Shown here piece by piece: positions 16,119-23,302 of a stretch of 33,931 bases of DNA. The position numbers and the translations under genes were made by a program. The notes beneath the pieces are model-generated. The model saw only the letters and a program-made list of their open reading frames with translations. It made no database searches and was not told the origin of the DNA. The DNA is from Blastococcus atacamensis (GTDB lineage: Bacteria; Actinomycetota; Actinomycetes; Mycobacteriales; Geodermatophilaceae): NCBI RefSeq assembly GCF_002938425.1, contig NZ_POQU01000039.1:1-33931 (forward strand), read 5' to 3'. The first letter of the stretch is position 1; each line of letters starts with the position of its first letter.

Positions 16119-17057
16119 TCAGGCACGGGGGTGCGCCTGGGCGTGGACCGCACGGAGCCGTTCGACCGTCACGTGCGTGTAGATCTGCGTCGTCGCGAGG
16201 CTAGCGTGGCCCAGCAGTTCCTGTACGGACCGCAGGTCCGCGCCGCCCTCCAGCACGTGGGTCGCCGCGGAGTGCCGCAGGCCGTGCGGGCCGATGTCGG
16301 GAGCGCCGGGCACCCGCGCGGTGGCCGCGTGCACGGTGCGCCGGGCCTCGCGTGCGTCGAGCCGGCGACCACGCAGGCCCAGCAGCAGCGCCGGCCCGGA
16401 GTCGGGCGTGGCGAGCGCCGGGCGGCCCCGGGTCAGCCAGGCATCCAGTGCGCGCTCGGCCGGGACGCCGTAGGGGACGCTGCGCTCCTTGTTCCCCTTG
16501 CCGAGGACCCGCAGCAGCCGCCGGCCGCGGTCCACGTCGTCGATGTCCAGCCCGACGAGCTCGCTGACGCGGATCCCGCTGGCGTACAGGAGCTCCAGGA
16601 CGACGGCGTCACGCAGGCCAGCCGGCTCCTCGGCCCCGGCAGTGGACTCCACCAGTTCGCGGGCCTGGGCGGGCGCGAGGACGTCGGGCAGCGTGCGGCG
16701 GGCTCGCGGGCTGACCAGCCGCTGGCCGACGTCCTCGGGCAGCAGCTCGGCGCGGCGGAGCCAGGCCGTGAAGGAGCGCGCGCTCGCGGCGTTGCGGGCG
16801 GTCGTCGAGCGGCTGTGCCCGCGCGTGCGGCCCTGGGCCAGCCAGCTGCGGAGGGCGGCGAGGTCGAGGTCGTGCGGCTGCTGCCCGCCGCGGCGGGCGA
16901 GGTGGTCGAGCATCCGCACCGCGTCGCCGACGTACCCGCGGACCGTGTTCTCCGACAGGTCCCGCTGGGCGGACAGGTGCTCCTCGTAGCCGGCCAGTGC
17001 CTCGGCCAGCGCGGGCGGCAGCCCGGCGCGGACGTCGGCGGTGCTGGGGGTGGCCAC
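16119..17057 (-). CDS. xerC: Tyrosine recombinase XerC
   Basis: Resolves chromosome dimers at dif with XerD. The 312 residues have the SAM-like core-binding domain at about 15-105 and the catalytic domain at about 125-305, with all catalytic residues: R163 (SGIRVSEL), K187 (LGKGNKER), H258-x-x-R261 ([19 protein letters not shown]), H284 (LLGHASL) and Y293 (QIYTHV). GTG at 17057 gives the usual length but has a weak ribosome binding site. It lies 31 bases after dprA, and the position between dprA and the rpsB region is the normal place for actinobacterial xerC, which argues against an integrase of a mobile element. Confidence 0.94.
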   Translation of the reverse strand: MATPSTADVRAGLPPALAEALAGYEEHLSAQRDLSENTVRGYVGDAVRMLDHLARRGGQQPHDLDLAALRSWLAQGRTRGHSRSTTARNAASARSFTAWLRRAELLPEDVGQRLVSPRARRTLPDVLAPAQARELVESTAGAEEPAGLRDAVVLELLYASGIRVSELVGLDIDDVDRGRRLLRVLGKGNKERSVPYGVPAERALDAWLTRGRPALATPDSGPALLLGLRGRRLDAREARRTVHAATARVPGAPDIGPHGLRHSAATHVLEGGADLRSVQELLGHASLATTQIYTHVTVERLRAVHAQAHPRA

Positions 17058-17088
17058 GGGGGCACGGTCCGTCGGCGCGTCGCGCTGG

Positions 17089-18339
17089 TCAAGACGCCGC
17101 GCCGGAAGGGGTCGGCGGCGGTGCGAGCCGCCAGCCGGTGCCCGTCCACTGGACGAGGTCGGCCAGCTCCAGCGCCGGGAGCACGCGCAGGACGTCCAGC
17201 ACGTCGCAGCCGGCGATGGCGGCCAGGCGTTCGGGGGCGACCCCGATGCGCACGGGGCACGCGTCGAGGACCCGGACGGCGAGGTCGGAGAGCCCGTCCC
17301 GCGGGGAGCTCGACCGTGCGACGGGATCCGCCAGATCGCTGCCGATGCTGCCCACGGCCTCGATGACCTGCGCCGCCGACGTCACGAGCGTGGCGCCGAA
17401 CGCCTCGTCGCGCAGCAGCTCGTGGCAGCCGACCGACAGCGCGCTGGTCACCGGTCCGGGAACCACCAGCACCGGCCGGCCGAGCTTCTGGGCACGGTTC
17501 GCCGTGGCCTGCGCTCCCGACCGGGCCGCCGCCTCCACGACGACCGTGCCGCGGGTCAGCGCCGCGATCAGCCGGTTGCGGACGAGGAAGCGGTGCTTGA
17601 GCGGAGCACACCCTGGGGGCCATTCGCTCACCAGCAGCCCGGTCTCGGCGATCCGGTGGAAGAGCGCGCCGTTGCCGGCCGGGTACGGCCGGTCGACGCC
17701 GCAGGAGAGGACCGCCACCGTCGGCGCACCGGCGGCCAGCGCCCCACGGTGCGCCGCGCCGTCGATCCCGAAGGCACCACCGGAGACGACGGTCCAGCCC
17801 CGCTCACCGAGCTGGTGACCCAGTTCGCCGGCCACGTGCTCGCCGTAGGCCGTGGAGGCGCGCGAGCCCACCACCCCCACCGATCGGTCGATCACCTGGT
17901 CGAGGCACACGTTCCCGCGGACCCACAGCGCCATCGGCGGGACCAGCGCCTGCGTCCGTTCGGTCTGGTCCTTGCGGTCAGCCGGTTCCTGCACCGCGGC
18001 CACCGTCAGGGCGTGCAGCGGCAGAGCGGGCCACTCGTCGTCCTCCGGCACGACCAGGCGGGCGCCGCACCGCTCGGCCCGTCGCAGGTCGATCAAGGAT
18101 TCGTCCTGCTCCACCCGCGGTCCGGCCAGCGACCGGATCCCTGCCGGAGCGGTGCCCGACCGCAGCCGGCGCACGGCATCGACCGGTCCGACGTCCTCGA
18201 CGTAGCGCCAGAGGTCGACGGTGCCCGGCTCCACCGCGCGACTGAGCCAGGCCCGCGCGCGGCGGACCCCGGCGTCCACGAATTCCGGGGTGGCGGACCC
18301 GGCGGCCGCCTCCTCCAGCGCCTCCTCGATGGTGCTCAT
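17089..18339 (-). CDS. dprA: DNA-processing protein DprA
   Basis: Binds incoming single-stranded DNA and loads RecA during transformation; widely kept also in bacteria not known to be competent. The 416 residues contain the Rossmann-like core at about 135-335: GVVGSRAST (155-163), [33 protein letters not shown] (182-201), [57 protein letters not shown] and [13 protein letters not shown]-terminal winged-helix-like domain lies at about 350-405. The ATG at 18339 overlaps the yifB stop as ATGA, which decides the start; a long extension upstream is not coding. It is coupled to yifB, another gene associated with natural transformation. Confidence 0.95.
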   Translation of the reverse strand: MSTIEEALEEAAAGSATPEFVDAGVRRARAWLSRAVEPGTVDLWRYVEDVGPVDAVRRLRSGTAPAGIRSLAGPRVEQDESLIDLRRAERCGARLVVPEDDEWPALPLHALTVAAVQEPADRKDQTERTQALVPPMALWVRGNVCLDQVIDRSVGVVGSRASTAYGEHVAGELGHQLGERGWTVVSGGAFGIDGAAHRGALAAGAPTVAVLSCGVDRPYPAGNGALFHRIAETGLLVSEWPPGCAPLKHRFLVRNRLIAALTRGTVVVEAAARSGAQATANRAQKLGRPVLVVPGPVTSALSVGCHELLRDEAFGATLVTSAAQVIEAVGSIGSDLADPVARSSSPRDGLSDLAVRVLDACPVRIGVAPERLAAIAGCDVLDVLRVLPALELADLVQWTGTGWRLAPPPTPSGAAS

Positions 18340-19856
18340 GCCGCTGCCCGTTGGAGTCGCATGCCGAGGGCCTCGGCCACCTCGTCGGAGCCCGGCACCG
18401 TGCGACCCGCCAGATCGCTCAACGTCCACGCCACCCGCATGACGCGGTCGAAGCCGCGCACGGAAATCGCACCCCGCTCCAGCGCCCGCTCGGCCAGCCG
18501 CAGCGACGCCCTCGGAACGGCGAACCGCTCGCGCAGCATGCGCCCGGGCACCTCGCTGTTGAGGCCGAGCCCGGTGCCGGCCAGCCGCTCCCCCGCTGCG
18601 GCTCGTGCCCCGGCGACTCGCGCGGCGACGACGGCGGTGGACTCCGGTGCCGGCAGCCCGTCGAGCCATGCCGCCCGGGTGACCGGTGGCAGTTCGACCC
18701 GAAGGTCGACGCGGTCGAGCAGCGGCCCGGACAGCCGCGCCTGGTAGCGCCGTCGTTCCAGCGGGCTGCAGGTGCAGGCGGTGTCACCCACCGCCGTCGC
18801 GCAGGGGCACGGGTTCGCGGCCAGGACGAGCTGGGCCCGGCAGGGGAACGTCGCCGCGCCGGCTGCCCGCTGGATGGTCACCTGACCCCGCTCGAGCGGC
18901 TGGCGCAGCGTGTCGAGCACCGCCCGAGGGAACTCCGGCGCCTCGTCCATGAAGAGGACGCCGCGATGCGCCCGGCACAGGGCACCCGGCCGGATCGAGC
19001 CGGAACCACCTCCGATGAGCGCCGCCATGGTGGCGGAGTGGTGCGGCGCCTCGAACGTGGGCCGGGTGATCAGCGGGGCATCCGAAGGCAGGATTCCGGC
19101 GATCGAATGGATGGCGGTCACCTCGAGCGCGGACTGCTCGTCGAGCGCGGGCAGCAGCCCGGGCAGCCGCTCGGCGAGCATCGTCTTGCCCGCCCCGGGC
19201 GGCCCCGCAAGGTACAGGTGGTGGCCACCCGCCGCGGCCACCTCGACCGCGCGCCGCCCCGCCGCCTGACCGACGACGTCACCCAGATCGGGCGACGGCG
19301 GTGCCGGCGGCACCGCGCCCCGCACCTGCGGTTCCAGCCGGGTGATGCCCTTCAGGTGCTCGACGAGCTGGGTGAGCGTCTCGACGGCCAGGACGTCGAT
19401 CCGGTCGACGAGCGCGGCCTCGGCAGCGTTGGCCGCCGGGACGACGACGTGGTCGTGCCCCGCCCGCGCCGCGGCCAGTACGGCCGGCAGGACTCCGCGG
19501 ATGGCCCGCACGGAGCCGTCGAGCCCGAGCTCACCGAGCAGCACGAGGCGGTCCACCGCCTGCCGGGGCACCGTGCCCGACGCGGCGAGCACCGCGGCAG
19601 CCAGGGCCAGGTCGAAGCCACTCCCCTGCTTGGGCATCGACGCCGGCGACAGCCCGATGGTGATCCGGCGGGCCGGGAACTCCCCCTTCGCGTTGGCGAT
19701 CGCGGCGCGCACCCGGTCGACCGACTGCCGTACGACCGCATCGGGCAGCCCCACGAGGGCGACGCCGGGGAGCCCGGCGGCGATGTCCACCTCGACCTCG
19801 ACCATCGCGCCGCGGACCCCGGCGAGCCCCACCGACCAGGTGCGGGCCAGCGTCAC
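18336..19856 (-). CDS. YifB/ComM family AAA+ protein (magnesium chelatase-like)
   Basis: A 506-residue protein of the ComM type; ComM is a helicase that promotes branch migration in natural transformation. An N-terminal ChlI-like domain (about 1-165, with ITIGLSPASMPKQGSGFDL) is followed by an AAA+ domain with Walker A GPPGAGKT (218-225), Walker B GVLFMDEAPEFPRAVLD and the sensor-like AANPCPCATA; the cysteine cluster CPCA..CTCSP is typical. The C-terminal Mg-chelatase helical domain ends the protein. GTG at 19856 overlaps the yraN stop as GTGA. The yraN-yifB-dprA order is standard in actinobacteria. Confidence 0.94.
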   Translation of the reverse strand: MTLARTWSVGLAGVRGAMVEVEVDIAAGLPGVALVGLPDAVVRQSVDRVRAAIANAKGEFPARRITIGLSPASMPKQGSGFDLALAAAVLAASGTVPRQAVDRLVLLGELGLDGSVRAIRGVLPAVLAAARAGHDHVVVPAANAAEAALVDRIDVLAVETLTQLVEHLKGITRLEPQVRGAVPPAPPSPDLGDVVGQAAGRRAVEVAAAGGHHLYLAGPPGAGKTMLAERLPGLLPALDEQSALEVTAIHSIAGILPSDAPLITRPTFEAPHHSATMAALIGGGSGSIRPGALCRAHRGVLFMDEAPEFPRAVLDTLRQPLERGQVTIQRAAGAATFPCRAQLVLAANPCPCATAVGDTACTCSPLERRRYQARLSGPLLDRVDLRVELPPVTRAAWLDGLPAPESTAVVAARVAGARAAAGERLAGTGLGLNSEVPGRMLRERFAVPRASLRLAERALERGAISVRGFDRVMRVAWTLSDLAGRTVPGSDEVAEALGMRLQRAAA

Positions 19857-20212
19857 GAGAACGCCCCGCGGAGGTGCGTGACCAGCGCGGGACCCTCGGA
19901 CCGCACCAGTACACCGACGACGTCGAAACGGACGTCACGCGCGTGCTCGTCGTGGGCGGCGAGCCAGCGCTGCGCCAGCACCCGGATGCGGCGCTGCTTG
20001 GTGTGCGTGACCGCCTCGACCGGATGCCCGTACCCGGTGCCCCGGCGGGCCTTCACCTCGCAGAAGACGAGGGCCTCGCCCTCGCGCGCGACGAGGTCGA
20101 GCTCGCCCTCGCGGCAGCGCCAGTTGCGGTCGAGGACGCGGAGTCCCGTGTCGGTCAGGTAGGCGACGGCGATCGCTTCGCCGCGGGCGCCGAGCTCGGA
20201 GGTAGGAGGCAC
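19853..20212 (-). CDS. YraN family (UPF0102) nuclease-fold protein
   Basis: A 119-residue protein with the restriction-endonuclease-like core G-ELDLVAREGEALVFCEVKAR, whose acidic and Lys residues (E, D, E-x-K) are those of the PD-(D/E)xK fold, and LGARGEAIAVAYLTDTGLRVLDRNWR at the start. The function in the cell is not established; family members are suspected Holliday-junction or repair nucleases. GTG at 20212 has GAGGG immediately before it. The first 58 bases are overlapped by the end of the cassette gene 20155-20877, which is unusual for this conserved run. Confidence 0.9.
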   Translation of the reverse strand: MPPTSELGARGEAIAVAYLTDTGLRVLDRNWRCREGELDLVAREGEALVFCEVKARRGTGYGHPVEAVTHTKQRRIRVLAQRWLAAHDEHARDVRFDVVGVLVRSEGPALVTHLRGAFS

Positions 20213-20877
20213 CCCTCGACCATGCCGTCGGGAAGGACGACGGCGAAGGGGCCGCGGGCTTCTGTGGACGGCGACGGGTCCTGTGGAGGACGAGCGACGG
20301 GTCCGGTCACGGCGCAGCCCTGGAGCTGCACGCTTGCCGCCAGCTGGTCCAGATCGGCGAGCATCAGCTCGGCCTCGTGCGGATCGGGTAGCGACGTGGT
20401 CAGCGCCCAGGCGCCCTCGTCGCAGGGGAAGAGGTAGGCGATGTGGTCCGCCACCCTCCCCGTGTCGGCCGACCAGGCCCGCTGCCGTATGCGGATCCGT
20501 CGCAGGCCGGCGTCGGTCGACTGCTCCACCTCCGGCGGCAGCAGCTGCTGTTCGGCAGGGAGCAGGAACTCCTCGACGATGGATGACTCCTCGATCCCCG
20601 GCGAGTAGCGCAGCCCCATCAGGCGGACGCAGGCCCGAGGACCCCGCGACGGCTCCGGGCAGAACACCAGGGCGCCGAAGCTGGGCACCGCGAAGGCCAC
20701 CTTCGCCAGCACCGTGAACTCGGCCGCCAGGATCTCCGCGTCGAGCCGGGAGGGCGGCCCCCCGCCCAGCGCCCAGATGCGCTGGGCCGCCGCGGAGGCC
20801 CAGCCCGCGAGGTCGTCGTCCGGGCCCACCTGCACCCAGGCGGCCGAGAAGTCCACGACGATGTCCGGCGGACCCAC
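20155..20877 (-). CDS. Cassette protein E: possible LpqN/Mog1-like domain protein
   Basis: A 240-residue soluble protein, last gene of the WXG cassette. The block RRIRIRQRAW...HIAYLFPCDEGAWALTTSL (about 126-163) followed by LADLDQLAASV aligns by eye with the 20880-21488 and 23303-24433 products, so the three look like diverged copies of one domain. The strand pattern ending in WALTTSL and an amphipathic helix is like the LpqN/PsbP/Mog1 (DUF1795-like) fold; this fold call is an inference. The last 45 residues are Pro/Ser/Ala-rich and lie partly over the yraN gene. No signal peptide. GTG at 20877 is chosen for closeness to the previous stop; GTG 20895 is an alternative. Role unknown; partner, chaperone or immunity are options. 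Confidence 0.7.
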   Translation of the reverse strand: MGPPDIVVDFSAAWVQVGPDDDLAGWASAAAQRIWALGGGPPSRLDAEILAAEFTVLAKVAFAVPSFGALVFCPEPSRGPRACVRLMGLRYSPGIEESSIVEEFLLPAEQQLLPPEVEQSTDAGLRRIRIRQRAWSADTGRVADHIAYLFPCDEGAWALTTSLPDPHEAELMLADLDQLAASVQLQGCAVTGPVARPPQDPSPSTEARGPFAVVLPDGMVEGCLLPPSSAPAAKRSPSPT

Positions 20878-20879
20878 GG

Positions 20880-21488
20880 TCAGCTCAGCACCCACCGCAG
20901 GCTCCCCCCGATGACGTCGAAGAGCTTCACCAGCGGCGAAGCCAGGTGCTCGACGGGCGTCGTGAAGGTGAGCAGCAGCCACCCGTCGGATCCCGGTACG
21001 GGGACGAAGTAGTCGACCTGGGTCACCGTCAGCTCCCCACTGCGTACACCGTTGGCGTCGGGCACCATTTCCTGCCGCGACGAGAGCCGCCGGACGGCCG
21101 GAGCACCCGCGACGTCCACCAGTCCGAGCTCGCGGACGCCCTTTCCGCTGGACCTCAGACTGCCGAGCAGCCCCTCCAGAGCGCTGCTGCCTCCCGGACT
21201 TCGTACGTGGGTGACCAGTCCGGATGCCGGAACAGGCCGGCCGGCGACCGGATCGACGCTCAGCAGGACGTCGATTCCGCCCTGACGGGCCGCCGATTCC
21301 AGCGCCGCGGTGAGCTCCCGGGTCAGCCAGGCCCGCAGCTCGGCCCGTTGTGGCGCGGGCACGGCGCCCACGCGCTCGGTGACGAGGTTCTTGACCCGGA
21401 GCGGTGCCCGCGAGTCCAAAGGAATGCGTGCCCATCCCGGGGGGAGCAGGATCCGGAAGTCGGTCACCATGGCGACCGGAGCCGTCAC
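20880..21488 (-). CDS. Cassette protein D: possible LpqN/Mog1-like domain protein
   Basis: A 202-residue soluble protein without signal peptide or membrane segment. It starts MVTDFRILLPPGWARIPL (7-24), a layout typical of LpqN/Mog1/DUF1795-like domains (a beta strand with P-x-GW), and ends with AVRRLSSRQEM, TVTQVDYFVPVPGSDGWLLL, TFTTPVEH and a C-terminal helix, matching the corresponding parts of proteins E and A of the cassette. GTG at 21488 overlaps the stop of the 470-residue cassette protein as GTGA, so the two are made together. This coupling suggests direct partnership with that protein. The exact family is not recognised. Confidence 0.75.
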   Translation of the reverse strand: MTAPVAMVTDFRILLPPGWARIPLDSRAPLRVKNLVTERVGAVPAPQRAELRAWLTRELTAALESAARQGGIDVLLSVDPVAGRPVPASGLVTHVRSPGGSSALEGLLGSLRSSGKGVRELGLVDVAGAPAVRRLSSRQEMVPDANGVRSGELTVTQVDYFVPVPGSDGWLLLTFTTPVEHLASPLVKLFDVIGGSLRWVLS

Positions 21489-22897
21489 GACACACGCCCC
21501 AGCGGCATGGACCACCGGTCGACGATGGCCTCCCGGTTCGCCTTGTCCGCGGCCGCCTGATCCAGCGCGGCCGACGGATCCACGCTGACGCTGTCCTGGA
21601 GACCCCAGGCGGTCCTGCCGTTGATCACGGCGTTGGGAACGGTCACCGCTCCCACGACCATCGAGTCGGCCAGCGCGGTCAACGCTGTGAGCTGCGCACC
21701 TCCACCGGCCGCCTGACGGATCCGGTGGATCGCTGTCAGGGCGTCCGCGATGCCGTCCTCCGCGAACGACACCGCGCGGGTGAGGCCGGTACCGGACGAG
21801 CCCGCCGCAGCCGTCACCCCCTCCCGAGCCGCCTTCCCCGCATCATCCGCGGCCTGGAACGTCACCCGCAGTCCCGGCGACAGCTCGAGCAGAGAACGAA
21901 CGCCTAGCAGCCGGCCGAGGTCGAACAGCAGCGGAGAGCGACCGGCATCGGCGAACGCCTGCCGGCCTCCGCGCGCCGCCCCGACGCGTCCTCCGACGCG
22001 CTCCGTCACTCGCAGCATCCCCTGGGCGCCCACTGCGACGCCCTTGCCGAATCCGAGCGTGGCCGCGCCCGCCAGGTCCCAGAGCACGTCCTCGAAAGAA
22101 CCGTTGCCGCTGGCCCACATGTCGAGGCGCACGGTCGCCGACACGAAGCTCAGGGCGCTGCTCGTGACCATGAGGGTCCCGACGAGCGCGACGCCGGGGC
22201 CGAGGACGACGGCGACCACGACGGCAACGATGACCAGGGTCAGGGCAACGACCGAGACGGCATCGAGAAGCGCATCGATCCATCCCGCGTTCAGGTCCCA
22301 CCAGTCGTCGACCAGCTCGTCCCCGATGCGCCCGGCGCTCAGCATGTGCGCTGCGGTCCTCGCGGCGCGCTCGTAGGACTCGACCGCGAAGAAGTAGTCC
22401 CTGCGCGCGGCGGCCAGGGCGTCATCCGCGGCGAAGACCGCCAGCTGGTGAGTCTGCTGCTCGTCCTCGGCAGCGAGGAGTTGCTCGGGCGTCGCGCCGG
22501 AAGGGGGCGCGACCGGCGCGCCATTACGCAGCGCTCGCTGCGAGTCCTCGGCCGCTTGCGCCCGGCGGACCGCGTCGTAGGCCTCGGTCTGCACGACCTC
22601 CAGCGCCGTGGCGAAGAAGTCCAGCGCCCGGGCGGCAGCCTCGTAGCGGCCTCGCGCACGGCCGATTCGCTCGGCCAGATCGCCCGCGACCTCGACGAAG
22701 TTGTCGCCCGCCTCGCCCTTCCACGCCTTCTGCGACCGCGACGTGAGCGCCGTCAGGTTCGCTGCCTGGGCCTCGATCTCCGCCGCGGTGTCGGCGTAGC
22801 GACGGGCCAGGGTGGCGAGCTCCTCAGGATCGCCCGGCACACCGTTGCGGTCGTCCAGCGGCTCGAAGGATGCCGGCGCCACCGGGGTGACGGTCAC
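21485..22897 (-). CDS. Type VII secretion-type WXG/LXG-like protein with transmembrane region
   Basis: A 470-residue protein. Residues 22-125 form a long helical hairpin with W59-K60-G61 between the helices (SQKAWKGEAGDNF), the hallmark of WXG-type type VII substrates; a second helical stretch runs to about 190. Residues 212-256 hold two hydrophobic segments (VSVVALTLVIVAVVVAVVL, GVALVGTLMVTSSALSF), then a Gly/Ala-rich region 275-315 and an alpha-helical C-terminal part 340-470. No known toxin domain or nuclease motif is seen in the C-terminal part. GTG at 22897 overlaps the stop of the small WXG100-like gene (GTGA), making a typical co-secreted pair. Inferred role: secreted or membrane-inserting effector or surface protein. 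No ESX ATPase genes are in the window, so the exporting machine must be elsewhere. Confidence 0.75.
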   Translation of the reverse strand: MTVTPVAPASFEPLDDRNGVPGDPEELATLARRYADTAAEIEAQAANLTALTSRSQKAWKGEAGDNFVEVAGDLAERIGRARGRYEAAARALDFFATALEVVQTEAYDAVRRAQAAEDSQRALRNGAPVAPPSGATPEQLLAAEDEQQTHQLAVFAADDALAAARRDYFFAVESYERAARTAAHMLSAGRIGDELVDDWWDLNAGWIDALLDAVSVVALTLVIVAVVVAVVLGPGVALVGTLMVTSSALSFVSATVRLDMWASGNGSFEDVLWDLAGAATLGFGKGVAVGAQGMLRVTERVGGRVGAARGGRQAFADAGRSPLLFDLGRLLGVRSLLELSPGLRVTFQAADDAGKAAREGVTAAAGSSGTGLTRAVSFAEDGIADALTAIHRIRQAAGGGAQLTALTALADSMVVGAVTVPNAVINGRTAWGLQDSVSVDPSAALDQAAADKANREAIVDRWSMPLGRVS

Positions 22898-23196
22898 GGC
22901 GAACAGCCCTCGGTCGCGGTCTGGATCGCCTGGGCGAGCTCGTTGTCCACCTGCACGTAGGCGTCGTGGCTCTGCGTCGCCGCCTCGTACACCGCCTGCA
23001 GGGACTGAAGCAGCTTCTCCCTGTTGCACGCCCACTCGTCGACGAACTCGCGCACCTCGTCCAGCAATGCGTTCCGGCCGATGGTTGGCTCCGCGTCCTC
23101 GACGATGTCCGCCGACCGCTGGAACTCGTGCACCAGCATCCCGAGACCACCCGCGGTCTCGCGGAGCAGGGGGAGATCGACCACGATGTCCGCCAC
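22894..23196 (-). CDS. WXG100/EspC-like small type VII secretion partner
   Basis: Exactly 100 residues, entirely helical by eye: VADIVVDLPLLRETAGGL, then a helix with FQRSADIVEDA, a turn near 39-42, FVDEWACNREKLLQSLQAVY and a last amphipathic helix. Tryptophan 55 sits near the middle but the strict W-x-G is replaced by W-A-C, as in EspC-like (DUF2580-type) proteins that precede larger secreted proteins in actinobacteria. GTG at 23196 has a textbook AGGAGGTG site nine bases upstream, the best in the cassette, so this is probably made in excess. Its stop overlaps the start of the 470-residue partner. It lies 106 bases after the membrane-anchored gene, and that gap may hold an internal promoter. 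Confidence 0.75.
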   Translation of the reverse strand: MADIVVDLPLLRETAGGLGMLVHEFQRSADIVEDAEPTIGRNALLDEVREFVDEWACNREKLLQSLQAVYEAATQSHDAYVQVDNELAQAIQTATEGCSP

Positions 23197-23227
23197 GCCC
23201 GCACCACCTCCTCGTCTGTTCGTCGCG

Positions 23228-23283
23228 GAACGTAATCGTTCGCGCGAGGACGAGTCGGCGGTGCGACGGTTGCTTGTGGACAA
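23228..23283 (-). promoter_or_regulatory. Candidate internal promoter/operator region of the WXG cassette
   Basis: In the 106-base gap before the WXG100-like gene the minus strand shows TACGTT as a possible -10, lying inside the palindrome GAACG-ATTA-CGTTC (23228-23241). CCGACT 18 bases upstream of it is a weak -35. Further upstream TTGTCCACA (23283-23275) matches the actinobacterial DnaA-box consensus and is itself part of the palindrome TTGTCCACAA (23274-23283). The overlap of palindrome and -10 suggests a repressor site. All of this rests on motif matching. Confidence 0.3.
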
Positions 23284-23302
23284 CGCCGGCCGGAAGCAGC
23301 CC

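Noticed and set aside
16119-17057. Tyrosine recombinase gene as part of an integrated mobile element
   Set aside because: The context (dprA before, whiG and rpsB after), length and motifs are those of the housekeeping XerC; no attachment-site repeats or phage genes are nearby.
20262-20287. Two TGTGGA motifs 19 bases apart as DnaA boxes
   Set aside because: They are partial matches and lie inside the coding sequence of the 20155-20877 gene; unlike the site at 23274-23283 there is no full consensus match or promoter context.
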